A stretch of DNA of 64,000 bases from Arion vulgaris (lineage: Eukaryota; Mollusca; Gastropoda; Stylommatophora; Arionidae). The notes beneath the pieces were generated by a model. That model was given only the letters and a program-made list of their open reading frames with translations. It did not search any database and was not told where the DNA came from. The DNA is taken from positions 41,740,806 to 41,804,805 of the forward strand of contig CM036755.1 of the NCBI GenBank assembly GCA_020796225.1, given 5' to 3'. Made by a program: the position numbers and the translations under genes. Shown here piece by piece: positions 26,501 through 38,500 of this stretch (position 1 is its first letter; the number at the start of each line of letters is the position of its first letter).

Positions 26501-29500
26501 AAGAGGCGACTAAGGAGGTTTGACTGAAATCGGATGCATGTGTCCTAAACGTGTAGAAGTCTATGCGTTTAGGGGCCTACCAAACCAATGTGACACGTTC
26601 TTGGCAAAGATCAAACATATCACAAAGAGTGATTAAAATTGGTTGTAAAGAACGAACGCAAAGAAGAAGACAAACACATGACCAAGATGTTGGTGGCAAT
26701 AAAGTATTAAGGAGGAAAGCATATGTTGTTGTATATCCACCTTATTCAGTTCCTATTGTCGTATGTCCACCTTATCTAGTAATTGCTATGGTATGTCCAC
26801 CTTATCTAGTAATTGCTATGGTATGTCCACCTTATCTAGTAATTGCTATGGTATGTCCACCTCATCTAGTAATTGCTATGGTATGTCCACCTCATCTAGT
26901 AATTGCTATGGTATGTCCACCTCATCTAGTAATTGCTATGGTATGTCCACCTCATCTAGTAATTGCTATGGTATGTCCACCTCATCTAGTAATTGCTATG
27001 GTATGTCCACCTCATCTAGTAATTGCTATGGTATGTCCTATCTATATTGCTATGGTATTCCATCTAGTAATTGCTATGGTAGTCATCCCCTCATCTAGTA
27101 ATTGCTATGGTATGTCCACCTCATATGATTCCTGTACTGACCTACGGTTGTGAAAGTTGGAAATCAACAAAGAAAATTGATAAGAAACTGGACAGCTTTG
27201 AGAATAAATGTCTACGAAAATTATTAAAAGTCAAATGGAGTGATTTCGTTTCTAACAACACAGTGAGAGATAGAACACACCAACAACCCATATCAAATAT
27301 TATAAGGAAACGAAAGTGGAAATATTTAGGTCATGTGCTTAGATCAGACGAAAAGAGACTAAATGACAAGTCCTTATGTGGTCACCAGTTGGGAAAAGAA
27401 AACGTGGAAGACCAAAGACCACTCTTGAAGAACCATCCAACAAGAAAGTAAACTGTTGGGATGTAAAACCATACAAGATCTGCAACTGCTAGCAAAGAAC
27501 CGTATCACATGGAGATCTAAAACCTCTGCCCTATGTGCCGCCTTTGGCACGAAAGGAACAAACTAACTAACTATGTCCACCTCATCTAGTAATTGCTATG
27601 GTATGTCCACCATCTATTCTAGTAATATCTTGCTATGGTATGTCCACCTTATCCAATAATAATTGCTATATATGTGATGTCCACCTTATCTGACTGATTG
27701 GACCATCATCATTGCACTTCGGTGAGTTACCATATGTGCCCAATATCTTTTTACACAGGAAGATCTCAGCGGCAGTGCACAAACTCTGTAGCACTGGTGA
27801 GGGTCCCAATGAAATTTAGAAGGTGGTGCGCCTGTGTGGTGCCGGGGCCCACAAGAGAAGCAAAGAATAGTACCACTGCAACCTACAAGGCATGTCGAAG
27901 AGGCGACTGATGTAGGACCTAGGGAAGCTACCCTAGTAAATAAAAAAGCATTGCTGAAATCGGATGTGCTGGCCTACTTGTAGGCGCATAACTGGCACAA
28001 TGTACAATCGCTCTTAGGCTCAGATCACATACAAATCACAAAGAGTGGTTAACAAGTGGTCGATATGAAGCGTTCAAAGAAGAAGAAGAAGGCGGTGAAG
28101 ATGGTATAAGAACTTTAAAAAAAAACTTTCCTAATGAATTTTGCCAGGGCAGCGGCTTTCCAGCATGCTCTTCTCAATTTTGAACTGACACGGGCATGTA
28201 TCATGTGTCTTTTACATGCTTAAATTGAACACGGGACCTATATATTATCATCCGTCTTCAAAAGGACTAGGAACTCAATCTCACCTACACTGAGATCAGG
28301 GATCTCTGGAAAAATATCTAGATGGCTCCATGAGGGAACTCCACCGTATTCAGTAATTGCTATGGTATGTGAACTCCACCGTATTCAGTAATTGCTATGG
28401 TATGTCCACCTTATTTAGTAAATGCTATGGTATGTCCACCTTATTTAGTAATTGCTATGGTATGTCCACCATCTAGTAATTGCTATGGTATGTCCACAGC
28501 ATCAGTAATTGCTGTGTACAATATCAATATTCAACACATCTCCAAATGTTGTTGTGACACATATAACATGTCTACAGTGACCTACTTTGAGCTTCTTCCT
28601 GTTGGTTTTCTCGCTGCTTGGCCAGTTCATCAAACTCTATGGACATTGGGATGCTCACCTGAAACATATTATTCACATTTATTTCATGTACATTTTTGTT
28701 CTTTTTTAAAAGAGGTTATTGGTTATTGAAATTGAAGAGACCCCCATACACTCATGGATTGACACTTAGATCTCAAGAAAATGACTTGGTTGTACACACC
28801 TGGACATGCTGGAGTGTGACGAGAGTGGAGGGTAACGTGCGTGCTGACATTCTTACAAACAATGTCCCGAATCAAGCGGGTAGAAGTTTGGACAGAGTCG
28901 ATGTCATAAATGCTGTACACTCTCAATTCTGTGATATGGGAGAGTCTCAGACACTGAATGAGTCCGATAATTAGAAGTTAAGTTTGGACATACAAGACAG
29001 TGTCGTCTTCATGGTAGAAGGAGAAGGTATACTAATCAACTTCTCATGGGTACGACGAGCAAAGCAAATGACTCTGGGATGGCTGCTACAGTGGAGGACA
29101 GAACATGCATGGGAATGCCCAAAGTGCCATGACATCGATCGCATAAGATAACTTAGATGTTCAGTTTAGCCTATACAAATGTTAAATGGTATGCGTGTCG
29201 GGGACTTAACACATGCTCATGGATTGTTGCTTAAACACACTAATCTCTTGATCATTCTGTATATTCTGCTTTTCATCAGATATCTGGTTCTACACATACA
29301 ACCTCTGATTTCAAATTTCATCAATTGTTTGTATAGATGCACCATCAATTGTGAGTATATAAAGAAACTATCGGATGTTTGGGGAACAAAGCTTCTCACA
29401 GAAGATGTCAACAATCATTCAAAGATGTGGGGTAATGCTTCTGAAAATATAAAGTGTAATCACTCTGTGCCAGACTCTACTAAGCTACACTGTATCTATT

Positions 29501-32500
29501 TTGAATGAAGGTTGCCCAACAAGTCAAGTAGTTTAACAGCACAGATCATCAGGGGTACATGACATCCAGTTGACTGTAATCTCCCTGCATTATATGGGTG
29601 ATTATAAGCATGTATACCTTGCTGAAGAAGCAACATCTAAGATGGCTGGAACACATGTGCAGTGTGAGTGATGGTTGAATAGCAAAGCACATCCTATATA
29701 GATAAACTCGCAATGTGTGCTAGACAATATGAGCACCCATTATGCCACGTCATTGACACCTGCAAGTGTGATCAAACATCATGCAGAAAAAACAAAAATA
29801 ATTGGGAGCTTCTGGCCAGAGACAGGCAGGACGAGCGGCAGTAAGGATAATAAGGGAAGAACAGAAACATCATATATTGAGGGCCACACAAAGAGTGAGA
29901 GACCATCATCTAGATCAGCTCCAGTCACCAATTACACCTCCAGAAACTGTGGCAAGGAGTGCCACTCCAGTCACAACGAATGAGGTGACTCCGCACAGAA
30001 CACACTATGTGACAAAACATATTGTCTCCTGGGGTAGAGACACTGCTGATATGGATGATAAGTAATATCTGTCCTTGAGAAGCAGTTACCCTATTTGGGT
30101 TTGCTATATATTACCTTATAGTGCCCCACTATACTAAACACAGTTCACTGAGACACTTGCCTCCAACACTCTGTATATTAATTATTTTGTACCTTTGTCT
30201 TTTCACATATTTATTTATTTTTTTTCAGTTCATCTTTTATATTTCTAGTTATTAACTGTATTATATGCTATGTCTATTCATTTAATAGTAATAATAGGCC
30301 TCAAGGTAAAAATAGACCTCACCGTTCAGAAAGCAATGGCAAACTACTGAACGTATAAGTAGTGCCTAGAAAATCAATGACTCATTTACTGTGGTTGATG
30401 GCTATGTCCTTTAGGATATGCCACGATTTTCATTTTTTCTATTCATTTAGTGGATTAACAACTTATCTGTGAAATATTTTTACATTAAGATTTTTTTGCA
30501 GATGAAAACATTGACTATGTCCATTAATGTACTTCTATTTAACTAGCATATTAAGTTTTACAAATATTTGTTTATGTTCAGACCACTAACCCATAGTTTT
30601 TGCTAGAGTACTCTAAAACGTAATCAGGTTTAAAATCTTAGATTAAATGTCTGCTAAAGCAGCCCTAACGTATATGATCAGGATTTCAATCGTGTGTGCT
30701 TGCATAACCTGTAGGTTATCCAACAAGCTGCATTAGTCAGTTAGTCAGCTCTGGGATACAACATGTTTTGTTATTTTACTGTATGAATTATGTCCAGTTT
30801 TTCTCTTTCCTTTCATAGAATGCTTTTGTGGTTTCATTGTTATTTGACAATATTTGTAATCTGGTACAAGTTACCTCATTTGGATGCTGGCGGTAAAAAC
30901 CTTCAATGGCGGTGAGTCTTTTCTTGAACTCTGCATATTCGTTTGGACCTGCCAATGTTTGAATCTCTTCTTTCCGTACACTGATGAAAATGAAAGAAAC
31001 AGTAATAATGATGAAGAAATATAATACAAAACAAAATAATATGCTAGAATATATCGACTAATGTTAATCAATATACAGTGAGGTGTATATATCAAAGCAG
31101 ATTACCAACAGGGAAATTCTATCACAACTATGATGCAGAAATCCAGGCAATCAAGGTAGCAACTTAGAAAATGTTGAACACCAAGCTTAATCCACAACCT
31201 CTGGTACTTTTGACAGATGTAAGATCGACATTTCAGTCCAGAAAAGTGCCACATCTACAGATCTTACTGTCTGAATTGTGCAAGCAGCGCAAAGTAGATA
31301 CCGTCTCACTTGGTAATACCAGGAAATGAGACAACAGACCAAGTAAGGTGCTGCAGGTGAGGAAACAGATGTACCAGTTACATATCAAAAAGAAAAAGAT
31401 GATTAAATCAATCAGATAGCCACACATACTAACACTATCAAAATATGATCAGAATTTAATCATTTGTCATTCTTCATCTCAGAACAGTGACAATCAAGTT
31501 CACATGTGTAAAAAATTCAAGATTGGCAATTCAGCCAAGTGTACATGTGGTCAGGCACCCCAGACTGCAGAGCAGGTACTTCAAGACTGCCTTGAATATG
31601 AGATACTGAGACGAGCTCACTGACCTAGTGAAACAACACTAGAAAGAAAACTGCATCAACATCTGTGTGAGCTACAAAAGACTGAAGTTTTGATATGAAG
31701 ATTTTCTCTATGAGAAGTGAACAATGAATATATAAACAATATTTCAAATGAACGAAAGAAAAAAAGAAAACATAGTGAGGTGTTAGATATGAATACATAA
31801 AGACATACTGAAGTTACTCAACAACTATATCTTGGATGTTGATATAGCAATTAATAAAGCTGCATGAATAACATATGTTGTATAAGTAAGACAGGGTACA
31901 CCTGTGTGGTGCCAGGGCCCGCAACAGAAGCAAAGAATAGTACCACTGCGACCTGCAAGACATGTCGTAAGAGGCGACTGATGTAGGACATAGGGAGCAA
32001 CCCTAGTAAATAAAAAGCATAGCAGAATTTGGATGTGTGTAGGCACATAACTGGCACAACGTACAATTTCTCTTAAGATTAGATCACATACAAATCATAA
32101 AGTGTGGTTAAAAAGTGGCTGATATGGAGCATTCAAAAAGAAGACAGGGTATATGTTAGTTAAAAAATATGAGAGTGCATAATTATTGAACCATGAGAAT
32201 CATTGGCATGCACTTGTTATCAGTATCTCCTGTGGTAGACTGAACACAGAACTAACAAAATGGTATTTCAAAATAGATAGATAGAATAAGATGCAGTTTT
32301 ATGTTAAACATGGAATCACAAACGGGTAATGTAATATTGGCATGTACAGCCACTGAGCGTATGATCGTGTGAAGTAGCTATTTCTCGCAAGCGATCACTG
32401 CTTAGACTGATGTACCAGATTTCACCATAAATTCTCTTATTCATGTGGAAATCTGATTAGCATGGGTGTGCTTTGTCACATCTTTAGTGCCATTTGGAGC

Positions 32501-35500
32501 TCTGGTGCTTATCCTTCAGCGATGTGTCCGGTTTTAGCCAGCGTTTACTGGGTTCGCTCTCCGTCAGCCTTTGGCTGTCCCAGCCTACCTGCAAGGCAGC
32601 AGGTTGCTATTTTCTTTTAGGGTAGCTACCCTTAGACAACCTTCCCTCCCAGGTTGTTCAGTGTCATCTGGCCAGGTTACCAATCTTTTTTTGAACTGCT
32701 TGGTTTGCCTGCCGTCCAGTTTTGTGTACGGCTTGCTCCGCTAGCTTCCCAATCGAACTACAAGGCAGTAGTAGAAGTAACTATTTAAACACATAAGACA
32801 AATTTCAATGATAAACATACCCATCTTTATCTTCATACAGTTCTTTCAACTCTCTGCTTGTTTCGGCATATCTCTGACAAAATAACAAGAATTCACATTA
32901 TCAGGATAGTTTGCACACTGAGATAAGGTATACAAGGACATAGGAAGAGATTTACTTGGCGCTGTCATCTTCTTTCCTTGCTTCAGTAAGAACTTACATC
33001 CACTATTGTAGTTGATTTCTTTCACCCCCTCCTATCATTGATGATATTGACTTCTGTGTTATCACTGTGGACTTCAGGGGTCTCTGTGGCTAAGTGGTTA
33101 CGCCCTTTGCCGTGCAAGTAGAAGGCCGTGGGTTCGAATCCGGACCATGCTGTTCTGTTCACGGGTGCAGTTTTTTCCAGAGACCCTAGGATTGTTGCTG
33201 GAGCTACAGAGTTTGTTCTTTGTGCAATAGTCTCGGCAGGTGGCGTGCCATTTCTGCAGAGGGGGGCCGAGCCATATGGGGTAAAACCTGGTGCAATGAA
33301 GTCAATCCTTCGGCTTTAAAACCTTAAAAAAAACTTCTGTGTCCTTTTTTTTCTTGTGCTCAAGATATTTTATGTTAATATATATCTTCAGTCCAGGTGC
33401 CCGGATTTGTTTGTTTCCTTATCAGCCAAGTTAATCACTCTTTGTAATCTCTGCGCTTTGCACCCCCATTTGACTCCTCCTACAGAGGACAGACACATCC
33501 AAATTTCTGCAAAAAAGTAATGCTTGTCTTTACCAGACAGTTCCAGACATTTTCCATTTTTTCTCTCACAGAACATCATTCATTCTTGATTGATTACTTC
33601 TCAACCATCAATGCAGCTTGTATATGATCAGAGCAGAAGAACATGTGCATTCTTTTGCCACTTTTTCTGATGTGGTGAGTTCATTCAGAAAAAATTTGCC
33701 TATTCAACAATTTTGAGATGTGTACTATTTTTTTTCACCCCCAAAGAATTTTTATTCTGTAATTTCCTTTCAGGGAAGCAGAAATATTGAACTCAAAGAC
33801 AGAAAATTTAATATCAGCCATGTTGGCAGGACCTAGAAGATCTGAACTTCGCTGATGATATAGCCCTTCTGTCCCATAAACGAAATCAGATGAAGGATAA
33901 GCTAAACACACTGAATCAAAAGTCCAAGCAACTAGGGCTGAACATTCATAAGGGAAAGAAAAAGATAATGAGAATTAACCAAGAAAATGACAATTCGATC
34001 TCCCTGGGTGAAATCCCACTTCAAGAGGTAGAATCATACACATATTTGGGCAGCAATGTAGAAAAATAGGGTGGAAAAGATAGAGATGTCAAAATAAGAA
34101 TACAGTAGGCAAGAGGAGCTTTCATAGCACTGGGAAACATATGGAAGTCTAAAGAAATCAAATCTAGAACAAAAATTTGAATATTTAACTACAATGTTGA
34201 AGTAGTTCTACTGTATGGGTCAGAAACATGGAGAACTACTAAAACAATAACACATAAATTGTAAACATTCATCAATTGGTGTCTGCGCAGAATAGAGGGA
34301 CTAAGATGGTATTATAGGAGGGTCACAAATGAGGAACTTACGGAAAGAACAGGACAGATTCCAGTGAACGAACAGGTTAAAAAAGACGCTGACACTGGAT
34401 AGGACACACTTTGCGAAAACCTGAGGGGAATATAACAAGAAGGGTCCTTGCCTAGAATCCACAGGGACAGCAAAAGATGGGGATGCAGAGACATGGAGAC
34501 AAGATTTGGAGGCAGAGATGAACAATATAAAGAGCTGGAGGGAGCTGCAGGAGATAGGAAGACTTGGCATGAGTTGGTTGAGGGCCTATGCCCCAATCCG
34601 GGTTAAAAAGGCAAAGAGCGAGAGATGTTGGCAGGACCAGTCAGTAGGTTACATTGTCTCTGGCTTTCTAGTAGGTAACAGTACGGGAACATCAGCAATT
34701 AACAGTTTTACCAGGACCAGGCAATTCTGGTACAACCAACCACCTTGAATCTGGTGGCATAACTTTACACCTACAGACTGGTTTTTTTGGGCATGGTTGT
34801 CAGAACCAGTATCTCAGTCATTTTCGCAGTTTCTATGCCATTTTTTTTATTGCTAGATATTTGTCCTGAGACTTGTGTAGGCACAGCCACTCTGAGGTCC
34901 TGCTTGTTTGATGTGCAAACAAATCTTATACTATTTGCATCTGTCCTTACACCACATCCTAATCTTATGGTAGCTTCCCTTTGATTTCTACCCATTTTGC
35001 CAGACTAAAGTGCAGCAATCTGTTTCCATAGCCACCACGAGGAGGTGGAGTATGGTCTTGGCCAGTGCCAGCTTACTGACCCTGGTGTTGTCTTGTCATC
35101 TTATTTCATCATGAAATGTGGCCACATATATCAGAAAGAAGTCTACAGCCCTGTCCTAGGTTTACATAGCTGCTTTCTAGTTTCTGTCTCAGCTCCGCAT
35201 CAAAGTTAGTGTCTCCTATTATATACTCTGATGGTATATCCTGAGCCCTGTCATCTTGACAAAGTCTACATTCTTCTACAGAGCCATGTTGTTATCTCAC
35301 AGTTAACTCCAGATCAGATTTGATATTTTGATGTATGTGTATTTAACAATCTCTTAAAGGAGACAACTTTTTTTTTTCTCTCTTCAAATGGTTTTACTAT
35401 TAGCGTAATTATTGGATTTACATATGAAAATGATATTAACCGTGGCATCTGATAATCTACGCCCAACAGGCTCAGGTAAAAATTATAGGAAATAAGACCA

Positions 35501-38500
35501 TAACTGTCATGTGACCTCACATTCCAGTATTTTTTATAAAGACGAATTCATTTAAAAAACAACACAACTTGCAAAATCACGGTTATACAAGGATGAGTCA
35601 ATAATTCACACAGTTTTGTGGGATGGTGGGTAAATGTAGTTGGTGTTTTCTAAAGGTGTCATTTGGTAACAGCAACATCGAACTTTATATTCCCGTTCGT
35701 CAGGTGGCGCTAGGTTTCTCATGCGCATGCACATAAACAAAATGGCAACTGTACTTACGGAGTGTACACCCAAAGAGCAATGTGTTTTGTGTATTTTATT
35801 GTGGGCAAAAGGACTGCCTGCAAAGGACATTCATAAGGAAATGCTTCCTGTTTATGTTGACAAATGTTTGTCCTGTAAAGCGGTGCATAGCTGGGTAGAA
35901 AAATTGTCTCAAGGACACTCTAAATTTGTAGATGAAATCCCATCTAGCCATCCTGTTGAGATTGTAACAGACTAACAGATGCATACATGAGCGGGTGGAG
36001 GAGATGATTTGAGGTGACAGGTGAGTAACGATAGACTTTGTAGCATCTGCAGTAGTGCTCACATGGTTCAGCATACAGCATAATCAATTGAAATCTAAGA
36101 AAGTGTGCTCAAGGTGGGTGCCCAGACAATTGAAGGAGGAACACAAAATTAACTGATTTGGCCTGTCCTTGCATCATCTCTGTCAATACGAATATGTGCT
36201 GAACAGGTTTTTACTGGGGACAAACCATGGGTGCATCACTATCAGCTTGAAACAAAGCGTGCTTCAATGCAGTGGAAACATCATTCTTTGCCGTGTGTCC
36301 CAAAATTCAAGGTTGTGCCATCAGCAGGGAAGGTCGCCCGAGTGGTTACGGGCCCAAATTTGGGGTGTAAAGAATAGAACCACTGTTACCTGCCACGCAT
36401 GTCATAAGAGGCGACTCAGGAGGTTTGGCTGAAATCGGATGCACATGTCCTAAACGTGTAGAAATATATGCGTTTAGGGGCCTACCAAACTAATGTGCAA
36501 CGTATACACGTTCTTGGCAAAGATCAAACATATCACAAAGAGTGATTAAAATTGGTCGTAAAGAACGAACGCAAAGAAGAAGCAGGGAAGGTTATGTTGA
36601 CGGTGTTCTGGGATTGTCAATGAGTGCTTTTAATCAATCTCAAGAAGAAAGGTGACAATGTGAACTCTGAATCATACTGTGAAGTTTCACTGATGATTCA
36701 TGATTCAATTCGAAGAAAACGTCCAGGACTGCTGACTAGAGGAGTGTTGTTTCTTCATGACAATGCCAGACCACATACGGCTCAATTAACTCAGGAGAAA
36801 ATTAACCAACTACGTGGAAGTTCTGGAACATTCACCTTACAGTCTAGACTTTGGTCATAGCGATTTCCACCTTTTGGTCCACTGAAACCCACCTTGGGGA
36901 AACATTTCGCGGTGACGCTGAGTTAAATGTGAATTGAAAACGTGGTTTAGAAAACAGAGCATGCAGTTCCATGCAACCGGTTTGAGAGGACTGATAAAAC
37001 GATAAGATAGTACATCAATGTTGGTGGAAATTATGTTGAGAAATAAAGAGACAATGTATGTATAAAAATAAACTGGTTTCAAGTTGTTATCATATTTAGT
37101 TATTTTTCTACAGCCATTTGTGACTTACTTATTGACTTCCCCTCGTATTATGTAACAAGTTAAGTTTAACACTAAGGAATATCAGTACTATTAATATTTT
37201 TTATAAATAAATAACAACAGACTTATAGAATTGAGTAAAATTATAAATCAAGCTCACAGTGTTCTATCAAACATATACAAAAACCAGCCCTCAATAAATA
37301 GGAATTTTGGTTTTCCCGTTTGAGCTAGTCTGCCTTTTACTGGGGCCAGTTTTTCACTAGGGCCATGTATTAACATTGTCCATATCATCAACGTTACTGA
37401 GATTTGGCCACAATTGTTTTGGGACATCAGAATTTTGTCCCACAAAGTTTTGTGATTGCATTGGTTGCAGTAGGTATTATATTAATATATATCATCCAAT
37501 ATATTATTTTTAATCTAATTGGCAGAAATAATATAAGAATCTGAACTCCCTGTGGCCCAAATGTCACACTAAGTGGTGTTTTTAATAGTAGAGACAAATC
37601 AAAAGTTGCCAGTTACTTATTGCATTTTGTCTATTTACTATCTAAACCGGTTCTGACTAGCCTGTCCTACGCCATATTTGTTCATCGCCCCTTACTGCAC
37701 TACAATTACACAACCTTGACCTATACTACGTCATAACTGAACTTTCTCATTTTCATAAACATATGTCAGATTAGCTCCCTTGAGGACGATGCTTCCTTAA
37801 AGACGAGGCTGTTTTTACCTTGAACGCCCTGTATTTTAAACTTAGTAGTAGTGTCTATTACAAAACAAAAGCAAGTGCTGCTACATTTAAATGGCTCTCA
37901 GTGTGATTGCTTACTTTATAACCATTATAATGACTTCTGGAATTCTTTTACATTTAAGTAGCATTTAGCATTTCAATTCTTGGACAGAACAAACTTACAT
38001 CATGAAGAATCCTAAGTCGATGGTCAGAGTTTATTTGATCTCTTGGCTGAAACAGACAAATAAAATAGGTCACATCACAAATCAAAATGCACAAAGTAAA
38101 GATAATAGTTCAGCATGTGATATTGTAGTGATGTGAGAAGACATCACTACTGTATCCTAGATTTGTTACGCGCCCGAGTGGTTACCGGGGCCCACATTGG
38201 GGTGTTAAGAATAGAAATGTGCTGCTGAAATTGGCCTTAACCCGTTGTTTACACTACGTGAGGGTGACGTAGTAAATGGGAGTCGGTTATATCCACTACG
38301 TGAGGGTCACGTAGTAAACTCATCTGCAAAATATACGGGGTACTACTAAAGTAAATGGGGAACTACTGCAACAATAGACTATCTATAGCATTGGGGATAC
38401 CTTCCTTTATATAAAGCATTGTCATTGGTCAGTTTTTGCACGCACAAGGTTATTTATAACTTTGAAAGAGTGTTTCTCTTTGTCAAAAGTAGTTCAAACA

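Larger units (their letters stand above)
35588..37145 (+). mobile_element. Mariner DNA transposon, full length but inactive, with nested SINE
   Basis: Ends CAAGGATGAGTCAATAA and the reverse complement of ...TTATTGACTTCCCCTCG form imperfect inverted repeats flanked by TA (35586-35587, 37146-37147). Without the SINE the element is about 1.3 kb, the normal mariner size. Lies in SF3A3 intron 2 on the opposite strand to the gene. Confidence 0.93.

Noticed and set aside
26563..27153. 196-residue ORF with [10 protein letters not shown] repeats
   Set aside because: It is the translation of a 30-bp minisatellite whose length keeps all frames open; it starts inside a SINE.
33128..33319. 63-residue ORF with [16 protein letters not shown] start
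   Set aside because: Lies entirely inside a SINE family D copy.
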